DNA from: an uncultured Clostridia bacterium
Lineage (GTDB): Bacteria; Bacillota; Clostridia; Oscillospirales; Acutalibacteraceae
Length of the DNA stretch: 56,819 bases
Direction: 5' to 3'
NCBI GenBank assembly: GCA_947585965.1
Contig: CANPXK010000008.1
Span: forward strand, 1 to 56,819
The position numbers and the translations under genes are program-made. Shown in pieces: positions 1-7,974 of this stretch. A model generated the notes under the pieces. It searched no databases. It had not been told where the DNA came from and saw only the letters and a program-made list of their open reading frames with translations. How positions within the stretch are numbered: position 1 is the stretch's first letter; every line of letters starts with the position of its first letter.

Positions 1-2012
1 TTTGACGTTATTTTATATACGAATACATAAAACAGTGCAAATATAACAAAGCTTAACGCCGTTACGAAAATAAGAAGCGGTGTATTGCTTATCTTAAAGC
101 AAATCAGCATTTTCTGTATGAACGGAAACGCAAATATGAGATGACAGCCCGCAAAAATCAACGGCAAAAAGAACACCGTAAGAAGCTGTGAATTTATGCT
201 TTTGCGTATCTCCTTCTTTGTCATGCCTACCTTCTGCATGATATCAAACCTTGACTGATCCTCATAGCCCTCCGATACCTGCTTATAATATATAATCAGA
301 ACCGCACCGAAAAGGAATACAACGCTGAGTGCAATACCTATACTGAAAAGACCTGCACAAAGCGAGAATATATCCCCTCTTACGTCTGCACGACTTGTTG
401 ATTCGTTATATTCTATAAGATCATCATAAATTGAATTTTTTGTACAATATTCAGATATACTTTCCTCTATATTTTTCGATAATTCAATCTGAGCATCTTC
501 ATCAAGACCGGTGTCAAAAAAATAATCCCAATAATATGTCATCATCGAATTTCCGCTGCTTAGCTTCATATCTTTCAGTCCGTCAATGGCCTCCTTAATA
601 TCCGGTACGACTATAACTCCTACAGATACCACTTGATCCAGCCCCTGCATATGGCTTGAAAACATACTGTCTTTACTTTTGATTTTAAAAGTATTTCCTC
701 CGCGGAAAGATATACTGTCATAATCATAAGACTTGTCGCTGAAAAACAGTGCTTCGTCCTGCTTTAGCGTTTCATTACTTCCCATCATGCGGTTATAATC
801 ACTCAGGTTCATAAACTGAAAGCTTATCAGATCGGAATAGGATATACCCGTTCTGTTCACTCTTTCCGAATCCACCTCAACAGTATCTCCGACAGCCAGA
901 CCCGTTATAAAGGCACAACGGAATTCATATATATTATCGGTTTTTGCACCCTTATTTTTTACTGTCTTGGAAATTTCTTTCTTAATGGGCTCTATTATAT
1001 CATCACCCAGTCCGTCAACGCTGTTAGCGGAAATGGAAACATTTATTTCACGGGGATAGCTTACATTCACAATATCCTCATTGCCGAAGTACAGACATGA
1101 TGTCATGGCAACCGTGACCAATACCATTGTCGCAAGTATGCATATTGAGGCAAGACCCGCACCGTTTCTTTTCATTCTGTATGCCATTGATGAAACGGAT
1201 ACAAAATGATTGGACTTATAATAATATTTCTTGTTTTTCTTCAATAGCCTGCAAAATACAACCGAACCCGATATCATTATCAGATATGTTGCAATAATTA
1301 CAATAATAACTGCAATAACAAATTCATTCAGTGCCTGTATGGGATTGTCTATAGTAACAGCTCCGTAATATGACATTCCAAGCAGAACAAGTCCGATAAC
1401 GGCAAAGATAATATTACCTTTTGGCGGCTTTTCACCCACATTTTCGCTTTTCAGAAGTGAAATCGAATTGAGGAATTTAACACGCCCGACGGAGCTAAGA
1501 AATAGTATTACAAACAGTATCCCGAATACTTCAACCGTATTAAGAATTGCATTCGGGAAAATTTGAAAATCATAGAATAAATCCCCTCCAAGCATATTCA
1601 TCATGCACAGTTCAGCCGCTTTATAAAAAACTATACTGAGCAGAATACCTGCACCAAGCGATATGACCGCTGTTATAAGAGTTTCCCAGAATAGGATACG
1701 GGCAATATTTTTCTTTTCCATTCCAAGAATATTATAAAGACCGAATTCCTTTTTTCTTCTGCGGATAATAAAGGAGTAGGTATAAAACAGGAATATAAAG
1801 GCAAACACAGCAATAACCCATTTGCCGAAATTCATTATTTCCTTTACAAATTCCCTGCCACTCTCGACATACAGAAGCTCGTCCTCACTTAGCGTACTTA
1901 CAATATTATGCATCATTACAATGCCTATGCAGGTAAGAATATACGGAAAATATATTTTTCTGTTCTTTTTTATGCTCTGAAATGCAAGACCCGGATAGAA
2001 TGATTTTTTCAT
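1..2012 (-). CDS. BceB-type ABC transporter permease (FtsX family), C-terminus cut by window edge
   Basis: Membrane permease of a peptide-antibiotic sensing/detoxification ABC transporter; with its ATPase partner it would recognise cell-wall-active peptides and signal to the histidine kinase. Translation from the ATG at 2012 begins MKKSFYPGLAFQSIKKNRKI, followed by several hydrophobic segments. A large soluble domain of about 200 residues (roughly 280-500) then precedes further hydrophobic segments, the layout of BceB proteins. About 670 codons are present, close to the usual family length, so only a short tail is missing. The start overlaps the ATPase stop codon by ATGA, indicating translational coupling. 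Family assignment is from layout and context, not from a search. Confidence 0.85.
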   Translation of the reverse strand, partial: MKKSFYPGLAFQSIKKNRKIYFPYILTCIGIVMMHNIVSTLSEDELLYVESGREFVKEIMNFGKWVIAVFAFIFLFYTYSFIIRRRKKEFGLYNILGMEKKNIARILFWETLITAVISLGAGILLSIVFYKAAELCMMNMLGGDLFYDFQIFPNAILNTVEVFGILFVILFLSSVGRVKFLNSISLLKSENVGEKPPKGNIIFAVIGLVLLGMSYYGAVTIDNPIQALNEFVIAVIIVIIATYLIMISGSVVFCRLLKKNKKYYYKSNHFVSVSSMAYRMKRNGAGLASICILATMVLVTVAMTSCLYFGNEDIVNVSYPREINVSISANSVDGLGDDIIEPIKKEISKTVKNKGAKTDNIYEFRCAFITGLAVGDTVEVDSERVNRTGISYSDLISFQFMNLSDYNRMMGSNETLKQDEALFFSDKSYDYDSISFRGGNTFKIKSKDSMFSSHMQGLDQVVSVGVIVVPDIKEAIDGLKDMKLSSGNSMMTYYWDYFFDTGLDEDAQIELSKNIEESISEYCTKNSIYDDLIEYNESTSRADVRGDIFSLCAGLFSIGIALSVVFLFGAVLIIYYKQVSEGYEDQSRFDIMQKVGMTKKEIRKSINSQLLTVFFLPLIFAGCHLIFAFPFIQKMLICFKISNTPLLIFVTALSFVIFALFYVFVYKITS

Positions 2013-2815
2013 TTTCTATCACCGCCTGTCGCAAGGAGTGTCAGCGTATCGGATATCTTCTGATAGAATTTCTGACTGCTGTCATCTCCCTTATACATCT
2101 GGTGGAATACCTCTCCGTCCTTTATGAACAGCACACGTCCCGCTGTGCTTGCAGCCTTTACGGAATGTGTCACCATAAGTATAGTCTGACCCTGCCTGTT
2201 AATTTCACCGAAAAGCCTTAGCAGCTCGTCCGATGACCTTGAATCAAGAGCACCTGTCGGTTCATCGGCAAGTATGATTTTAGGGTCGGTTATAAGCGCC
2301 CGTGCAACTACCGCCCTTTGCTTCTGACCTCCTGATACCTCATACGGATATTTTTTAAGCAGACCGTCTATTTCAAGCCTTTCCGCAATCGGCATAAGTC
2401 GGCGGTGCATCTCCTTATAATCCGTTCCCGCAAGCACAAGCGGGAGATAGATATTATCCTCCAATGTAAAGGTATCAAGCAGATTAAATTCCTGAAAGAC
2501 AAAGCCGAGATTATCTCTTCTGAATTTCGTAACGGCGGATTCCTTCAGCTTTGAAAAGTCCTTACCGTCAAGAATAATTTTTCCTCCGGTCGGCTTATCA
2601 AGTGCGGCAAGGATATTGAGAAGTGTGGTTTTTCCCGAGCCGGACTCGCCCATTATAGCCACATATTCCCCTCTTTCAACCTTAAAATTAACATTTTTGA
2701 GTGCCTCTACCTTATTTCCGCCAAAACGTGTGGTATATGTCTTTTTAAGACCGTCAACCTCCAAAAGCTCCGATACGGAATCTTTGCTTTCAATGTTGAG
2801 TTTGTATGCTGACAT
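2009..2815 (-). CDS. BceA-type ABC transporter ATP-binding protein
   Basis: ATPase subunit of the peptide-detoxification transporter, cytoplasmic and partner of the downstream permease. Walker A GESGSGKTT lies at residues 56-64, the Q-loop at Q108, the signature SGGQKQR at 161-167 and Walker B ILADEPTGALDS at about 181-192. This is the MacB/LolD/BceA subclass. Its 268 residues are typical. A GAAAGGAG ribosome site precedes the ATG. An inverted repeat lies between this gene and the kinase gene (2857-2892), so it may have its own regulated promoter. Confidence 0.93.
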   Translation of the reverse strand: MSAYKLNIESKDSVSELLEVDGLKKTYTTRFGGNKVEALKNVNFKVERGEYVAIMGESGSGKTTLLNILAALDKPTGGKIILDGKDFSKLKESAVTKFRRDNLGFVFQEFNLLDTFTLEDNIYLPLVLAGTDYKEMHRRLMPIAERLEIDGLLKKYPYEVSGGQKQRAVVARALITDPKIILADEPTGALDSRSSDELLRLFGEINRQGQTILMVTHSVKAASTAGRVLFIKDGEVFHQMYKGDDSSQKFYQKISDTLTLLATGGDRK

Positions 2816-2856
2816 TCATATCTTCTCCTTTCTTATGCTATAATTTTATCAGAAAA

Positions 2857-2892
2857 GGGAAATGTACGCCATTGAATCGGCTTACATTTCCC
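2857..2892 (-). promoter_or_regulatory. Inverted repeat upstream of the Bce-type ABC genes
   Basis: Arms GGGAAATGTA and TACATTTCCC are perfectly complementary. They extend inward by three more pairs and enclose an 8-nt loop. The repeat lies 42-77 bp before the ATPase start and 17 bp after the kinase stop. It could be the operator of the response regulator, since Bce-type regulators bind inverted repeats upstream of their transporter genes, or an intercistronic hairpin. On the minus strand a short T run follows. Confidence 0.5.
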
Positions 2893-2908
2893 TCTTGATT
2901 TCTTACAT

Positions 2909-3895
2909 TTATGTCACACGTTTAAGCCTGCCCATATCAAGCATTACCGTTGTTCCCTTATTTATCTCCGACTGCACTGTTATTTTTATACCTAAATTAT
3001 CGCATATTCTCCTGCAAAGATAAAGTCCTATGCCGCTTGAATGTTTTTCGATTCTTCCTATATTTCCCGTGTATCCCTTTTCAAATATCCGAGGTAAATC
3101 TTCCGATGCAATTCCAATTCCGCTGTCCTCAATACAAAGTATCCCAGAGCCGTTCATATATATCTTTATACCGCCCTGCCGGGTATATTTGAGTGCATTG
3201 GACAAAAGCTGTTCTATAACAAAGGACAGCCATTTTTCATCCGTTACTGTTTTTTCCCTTGTCGGAGTAAAATCAATGCTCAGATGTTTGTCGATAAATT
3301 CAGCGGCAAATTTTTTAATACAGCGGCGGATTATATTATCAAGCTCACATTCCCTGAAAACATAATCACTGCTGTCGCTGTCAAGTCTGAGATAGGTCAG
3401 CACCATTTCAACATACTGTTCTATTCTGAACAGATCGCCCGATATACGTCTTGAAAATTCGCTGTCCTCATTTTGCAGGGTAAGCCGCATAGAAGCAATA
3501 GGTGTTTTTATCTGATGCACCCATAGGGTATAGTATTCAATTACATCATTATATTTTTTCACGGATACTGATTGCAGCTCAGTAATTTCATTTTTGAGTA
3601 CTGATATTATTTGGGCATACTGCTCTTCTTCCACACTTTCCGGCTGCGGAAAATCCTCGATCATAGCTTCCGTAAATTTTTTCAAATCCTCAAGCTTCTT
3701 ATATCTTTGTTTTGTGCGGATAAAATCATATATTACAATAACCGCAGTCATCAGAAAACATAACACAAAAGGATACAGAACAGCTTCAATGGGGAGGTGA
3801 TACAGAGCAAAAACCGCAATAAACACTGCACAGAATAATAAACAGCAAAGTATCAGCCTTTTATGATATTTCAGATATGACAGAAAAAGCTTCAT
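2909..3895 (-). CDS. BceS-type intramembrane-sensing histidine kinase
   Basis: Sensor kinase of the Bce module. Starting at the ATG at 3895 it has 328 residues. Two membrane helices (about 13-30 and 37-58) carry almost no extracellular loop, typical of intramembrane-sensing kinases that sense through the transporter. The phospho-acceptor is H127 in WVHQIKTPIAS, the N box has N233 in LLSNALKYT, and the G boxes are DSGIGI (257-262) and SSGIGLYL (286-293). The frame stays open 19 codons further upstream, but that stretch is a copy of the response-regulator 3' end. The ATG at 3895 has GGAGTGG as its ribosome site, so I prefer it. Confidence 0.9.
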   Translation of the reverse strand: MKLFLSYLKYHKRLILCCLLFCAVFIAVFALYHLPIEAVLYPFVLCFLMTAVIVIYDFIRTKQRYKKLEDLKKFTEAMIEDFPQPESVEEEQYAQIISVLKNEITELQSVSVKKYNDVIEYYTLWVHQIKTPIASMRLTLQNEDSEFSRRISGDLFRIEQYVEMVLTYLRLDSDSSDYVFRECELDNIIRRCIKKFAAEFIDKHLSIDFTPTREKTVTDEKWLSFVIEQLLSNALKYTRQGGIKIYMNGSGILCIEDSGIGIASEDLPRIFEKGYTGNIGRIEKHSSGIGLYLCRRICDNLGIKITVQSEINKGTTVMLDMGRLKRVT

Positions 3896-3915
3896 ATATC
3901 CCACTCCGAATTTTG
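3894..3915. repeat. 22-bp direct repeat, copy 1 (left flank of inserted gene)
   Basis: The 22-mer starting ATATATCCCACTCC is identical to bases 5393-5414. Copy 2 is the last part of the response-regulator coding sequence and copy 1 overlaps the kinase start. The repeats are 1499 bp apart and bracket the AlbA-type gene. Confidence 0.85.
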
Positions 3916-3933
3916 ATATTCTATAAACACTTT

Positions 3934-5310
3934 TCAATCTGTAATTTCCCAATGCCCGCCTCTTCCACTGCCAATAAAAGTAATTGTATCCATAGAATTT
4001 ATAATTCTCTGAACTGTGCGAAGACTTAAAGACAATTCAGCAGCCATTTGTTTTCTCGTTATTTTATTATTATCTTTAATCAGTGCGATTATTTGCGATT
4101 TATAATACTGATCATTATGAGTGCCATTATGAGTGCCATGAGTTTCCGGTTTGGCACTCATTTCATATTCCCAACCTTGACCGCAGTGACGGTAAAAGCG
4201 CACTGTGAAACCATAATCATCACTGTAAAACTCAACCGTACAACCAACCTTATCGCAGGCGTCCTGAATACGCTTCAAACCTGTCGCAAAGCTTTCCATA
4301 TCCTTAGAATAATACAGTGTTCGGGTAATTAATGGATTTCTTCGTATAGGCTTATGAATTCCTTTTATGAACATTTCCGGTGTAAGACCGTCAGGAAATC
4401 TTCCCGGATTGTAAATTTCAATAAAGCTTCGATAAATTGCAATTTCGACGCTTTGACCTGATTCTACTAACCGATGCCCAAAGGAATTTATTACAGCCTC
4501 TCTTATTGCATCTACAGGAATTTCAGGTATTTCATTACGTTGCAGAACTCCATCAAATTCCACTCTCCAATCCATAGCATCTATGATATATTGTACAGCC
4601 TTATCCGCAAGATCAAATATAGAGCCTGTAAATCTGCGGATATCTGTAAAGGTCAAACGTTCATCGGATGCGAATTTTGCCATTTGAAGTTCATTAATAC
4701 CACAATTAACAAACAGTGCAGCCCCCGCATTGAGAAGCAATTTACCATCACAAAGTTCAAGCTTTGTCATTACATCAATAGGATCATCATTTTCAAAACT
4801 TATCCGACCGGCTTTTTTTGCCCTTTTAAGATAGGATTTGAAAACTTCCATATCAATATCCGTAATTTTATATTTTGATTTATGACTTTCCCAAGAATAG
4901 CTGATATTATCACGCTTTCTCATCATTTCCTCGTAAATTGGCTGCTCCATTACTAAATCTTCATCTGCAACTCTTATACGTGGAACATTATACGCAAGAT
5001 ATGGCTGCTGTGAACCTTCAAAATCAACAATTATTATAGTCTTGTTTCCATATTTTTCTTTGGAAATTGTAGGATAGATAACCGGTCTTAAATGATTACC
5101 AATGGCCTGACTGATTGATCTTAATGTATTATCACTAATCTCCTGCCCGATTATTATCCCATCATTTCTTACCCCAAAATATAATTTTCCCTTTCCATGC
5201 TTATTGAGAATGGAAGCTATAGAAATTATACCTTCTTTCAATTCCCCTGTACTTTTTTTAAACTCAATCTGCTCGCTCTCTTTTCCAAGTGAATATAGTT
5301 CATTCGTCAT
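3934..5310 (-). CDS. AlbA_2 / HATPase_c_4 domain putative transcriptional regulator
   Basis: Protein of 458 residues from the ATG at 5310, which has an AAGGGAG ribosome site; an in-frame codon at 5346 has none. The N-terminus matches the Schlafen/AlbA_2 putative DNA-binding domain (IEFKKS at about 15-20, LYFGVRNDGIIIG at about 43-55). The middle-to-C-terminal part contains the RecG-like HATPase_c_4 region (AIREAVINSFGHRLVESG, then EIYNPGRFPDGL). The last 40 residues form a helix-turn-helix (TRKQMAAELSLSLRTVQRII). Such proteins are widespread accessory regulators whose ligands are mostly unknown. It separates a response regulator from its kinase and is flanked by a 22-bp direct repeat, so it looks like a recent insertion. 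Confidence 0.8.
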   Translation of the reverse strand: MTNELYSLGKESEQIEFKKSTGELKEGIISIASILNKHGKGKLYFGVRNDGIIIGQEISDNTLRSISQAIGNHLRPVIYPTISKEKYGNKTIIIVDFEGSQQPYLAYNVPRIRVADEDLVMEQPIYEEMMRKRDNISYSWESHKSKYKITDIDMEVFKSYLKRAKKAGRISFENDDPIDVMTKLELCDGKLLLNAGAALFVNCGINELQMAKFASDERLTFTDIRRFTGSIFDLADKAVQYIIDAMDWRVEFDGVLQRNEIPEIPVDAIREAVINSFGHRLVESGQSVEIAIYRSFIEIYNPGRFPDGLTPEMFIKGIHKPIRRNPLITRTLYYSKDMESFATGLKRIQDACDKVGCTVEFYSDDYGFTVRFYRHCGQGWEYEMSAKPETHGTHNGTHNDQYYKSQIIALIKDNNKITRKQMAAELSLSLRTVQRIINSMDTITFIGSGRGGHWEITD

Positions 5311-5382
5311 AGGTAATAGCTCCCTTAACAATAATATTACATACAATAAAGTATCAAATAATTATAAATCTCATATATCCCC

Positions 5383-6054
5383 CTATTTTACAATATATCC
5401 CACTCCGAATTTTGTTTGAATAAAGTCCTCAAGTCCTGCACCGTCAAGCTTTTTCCTCAGACGGTTTATATTTACGGTCAAGGTATTGTCATCTATAAAG
5501 CTATCACTTTCCCACAGCTTCTCCATAAGCCTTTCACGGCTGACTACCTTCCCCTTATTTTGCATAAGGCACAAAAGTATTTTATATTCGTTTTTTGTAA
5601 GGGGTATTTTTTCCCCGCCGAAGCTTAAGGAATTATCCCCCGTATCAAGAATTGCTCCCTTATGCTCAATCAAAGGAACGCTCCCGGCAAAATCATAGGT
5701 TCTTCTGAGAAGCGCCTGTATTTTAGCCATAAGCACACTATGGTCAAAGGGTTTTGCTATAAAGTCGTCCGCACCCATGTTCACAGCCATAACGATATTC
5801 ATATTATCTGCCGCAGACGAAATAAATATTATCGGAACAGAAGATATTCTTCGTATTTCCGAACACCAATGATATCCGTTAAAAAAAGGCAGTGATATAT
5901 CCATAAGGACAATATGCGGTTGAAAATGTGCAAAGTCACTGAGAATATCTCTGAAATTTTCCGATACATATACCTCAAAATCCCACAATTCCGCCTGCTC
6001 CTTAATCGCACAGGCAATTCCACGGTCATCCTCAACAATCATAAGTCTATACAC
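5383..6054 (-). CDS. BceR-type OmpR-family response regulator
   Basis: Two-component response regulator of 223 residues. The receiver domain has acidic residues E8/D9/D10, phospho-acceptor D52 in VLMDIS and K101 in AKPFD. A winged-helix DNA-binding domain occupies about 125-223 (NEYKILLCLMQNKGKVVSRE, DDNTLTVNINRLRKKL). The start is GTG at 6054 preceded by AGGAGGTGG. It would control the peptide-detoxification transporter further along the same strand. Its final codons (KFGVGYIVK) coincide with direct-repeat copy 2. Confidence 0.92.
   Translation of the reverse strand: MYRLMIVEDDRGIACAIKEQAELWDFEVYVSENFRDILSDFAHFQPHIVLMDISLPFFNGYHWCSEIRRISSVPIIFISSAADNMNIVMAVNMGADDFIAKPFDHSVLMAKIQALLRRTYDFAGSVPLIEHKGAILDTGDNSLSFGGEKIPLTKNEYKILLCLMQNKGKVVSRERLMEKLWESDSFIDDNTLTVNINRLRKKLDGAGLEDFIQTKFGVGYIVK
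5393..5414. repeat. 22-bp direct repeat, copy 2 (3' end of response-regulator gene)
   Basis: Identical to 3894-3915. It encodes KFGVGY near the regulator C-terminus. Beyond the regulator stop codon, the 11-mer TCATATATCCC (5371-5381) also resembles bases at the kinase start (3892-3902), consistent with an old regulator-kinase junction split by insertion. Confidence 0.85.
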
Positions 6055-6116
6055 AAAACCACCTCCTGAGTCGTATAAGCGTCAGTGTTCTTTTAACAAA
6101 ACTTGTTGTTTGCTCT

Positions 6117-6693
6117 GTCGGCGGCGTGCCGCCGGTGCCGTGCCGGCACGGTCAATCCGTAATTAGTTTTCTCAGGTTAATTAATTTATGGCTCGACCAT
6201 ATATTTACTTGATGAACAAGCGGCGTGCCGCCGCTGTCAATTCGTAATTATTTTACTCAGGCAAATTAATCTATGGCTCGACCGTATATTTACTTGATGA
6301 ACAAGCGGCGTGCCGCCGCCGTCAATTCGTAATTATTTTACTCAGGCAAATTAGTCTATGGCTCGACCACATATTTACTCGATGAACAAGAGATGAGTTT
6401 GTCATTTATAGATGCGGAGCGGCTCCTCGGAGCCGGCGGCGTGCCGCCGCTGTCAGTTCGTAACTACTTTACTCAAGCAAATCAGTCTACGGCTCGACCG
6501 TTAATTTACTTGATGAACAAGAGATGAGTTTGTCATTTATAGATGCGGAGCGGCTCCTCGGAGCCGCTCCCGACACTTTCTTCCGCATTCCGTCAGGCAA
6601 ACTAATTATCGCGGAAACAGACTGCCCTTCATCATAAACAAAGCGAACGCAGTGAGCGAAAACGCGAATTGCCCGCGGGGGCATCCCCGCCCG
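6117..6693. repeat. Structured composite repeat array 1 (A-A-A-B'-A-B)
   Basis: No gene fits 6055-6696. The sequence is an array of an 85-bp unit A (6117-6220 with an extra palindrome, 6221-6305, 6306-6390, and 6434-6521) and a longer unit B (truncated at 6391-6435, full at 6522-6693). Unit A has a GC palindrome (GCGGCGTGCCGCCGC), then GTCAATTCGTAATTATTTTA, GGCTCGACC and GATGAACAAG. Unit B has the hairpin GAGCGGCTC-CTCG-GAGCCGCTC and ends with GCGGGGGCATCCCCGC. Short open frames here are products of the repeat: a unit of 85 bp keeps no reading frame. The array abuts the stop codon of the lipoprotein gene at 6697. Confidence 0.9.
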
Positions 6694-6696
6694 CCA

Positions 6697-7815
6697 TCAG
6701 CTTGCTGACTGGCTTGCTGTATAGGATTTTACTATGTCTATGGTTCTCTGAACAGTGTATCTTGATATGCAGGCATCATTCATCTCATACTTGAGCTTCT
6801 TTTCCTCACTGTCAACATACTTTTCAAATTCATCATCCTTCATCTTGTGACGAATTGTATCCGCTGTTACCGTGGTATTCTCTGAGGTTCCGTCAATAAG
6901 TGCTTTCGCCTCCTCGGAAATCGAGCCTTTGTATACAAGATAATGTGTATCATCAATTGTCTTTACTGTCGCTTTTTTATCACCAAGATCTTTGATTACC
7001 TTCTGCAAATCTTCGGGAACATTTGCATCACTCATAATTGTCGTTGCTTTGACACTCGGAGAAGTCTCTACTTCAAAATCTTCCTTATACTCCGTATCTA
7101 TGTCATCCGTAGTCTTGCCCTCGTTAAGCTCCTTTGCATATTTTGCAAAATCAGTTATAACCTTGTCCTTTGTTTCATCGTCCACATCCGTTTCGTTTCC
7201 GTCTTCATCCGTTGTTTTGAATGAGTACGGGATATAATAATAGCTTGTATAATTTTCGGTAAAATACTTGCTTATTTCATCATCGGCAATTTCCTTTGAA
7301 CCGCCCTCGCCGTATATAAAATCGAAAAGCTGCTCATAACGCAAATTATACGTTCCGTAGATATCCGTAAACGTATCTGCGGAAATGCCAAGCTGTTCAT
7401 ATATTCCCATATAACCCGAATCAAAGAACGACTGATAATTATCCTTCATTGTTTTGATTTCGTCCTTATCAGCCTTAAGCTTGTTATCATTACAAAGCTT
7501 CTCGACTGTCAGATATTCTATAGCCTTTTCCTTTGCATTGTCATATATCCAGTCAAGTGCATCCTTTTTCTCAATCTTCTTCTTTGTTATATCATCCTTG
7601 GTTATGTCAAAGCTGCTGTCGGAATCCTCGTCAATCTTATCAATGGCATCATTGAGTGCGGCATAGGTATAATATATCCATCCGCCGTTTGTAAAAGTCT
7701 TGTTTTTGGTCTTAAAGCTCCATGACGTATCGGAACAGCCTGATGCCGAGATAAGCATTGCTGCCGTACCGATAACGGCAACAGGTTTCACAAAATTCTT
7801 TATTTTCATTTTCAT
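6697..7815 (-). CDS. PrsA/SurA-like lipoprotein (putative peptidylprolyl isomerase / foldase)
   Basis: Secreted lipoprotein of 372 residues. The signal peptide ends in a lipobox (ASGC, Cys27). A SurA_N-like helical region follows (about 45-180), with the typical phrase DDEISKYFTENYTSYYYIPYSF leading into a region with parvulin position (about 195-320). The parvulin core is weakly conserved, so enzymatic activity is uncertain. Such proteins fold exported proteins at the outer membrane face, and the large secreted protein encoded just upstream on the same strand is a plausible client. The stop codon runs directly into repeat array 1, with no separate terminator visible. Confidence 0.6.
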   Translation of the reverse strand: MKMKIKNFVKPVAVIGTAAMLISASGCSDTSWSFKTKNKTFTNGGWIYYTYAALNDAIDKIDEDSDSSFDITKDDITKKKIEKKDALDWIYDNAKEKAIEYLTVEKLCNDNKLKADKDEIKTMKDNYQSFFDSGYMGIYEQLGISADTFTDIYGTYNLRYEQLFDFIYGEGGSKEIADDEISKYFTENYTSYYYIPYSFKTTDEDGNETDVDDETKDKVITDFAKYAKELNEGKTTDDIDTEYKEDFEVETSPSVKATTIMSDANVPEDLQKVIKDLGDKKATVKTIDDTHYLVYKGSISEEAKALIDGTSENTTVTADTIRHKMKDDEFEKYVDSEEKKLKYEMNDACISRYTVQRTIDIVKSYTASQSAS

Positions 7816-7925
7816 TTCTTCCTTTCAACCGATTATAGGCATATACCGTTATTATACACCAATTTGCCCGTAAAGTCCATAAAAATTTTATATTCATCAA
7901 TATTTTTTCTGAAATCACGCATAAT

Positions 7926-7960
7926 ATGCCGCCAAAGCCATATTATGACCTTGGCGGCAT
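7926..7960 (-). terminator. Hairpin after the surface-protein gene
   Basis: Arms ATGCCGCCAA and TTGGCGGCAT (10 bp) with a 15-nt loop, 15 bp beyond the surface-protein stop. No strong T run follows, so it may be a weak terminator or a 3'-end stabilising hairpin. Confidence 0.6.
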
Positions 7961-7974
7961 AAAGAATTATACTG

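Noticed and set aside
3896-3952. Upstream start of the histidine kinase (19 extra residues)
   Set aside because: The extra codons derive from the duplicated response-regulator 3' end and overlap the stop of the AlbA-type gene. The ATG at 3895 has a good ribosome site and aligns with a typical kinase N-terminus.
6117-6693. CRISPR array
   Set aside because: Units repeat at 85 bp but the whole unit is conserved. There are no unique spacers of constant length and no cas genes.
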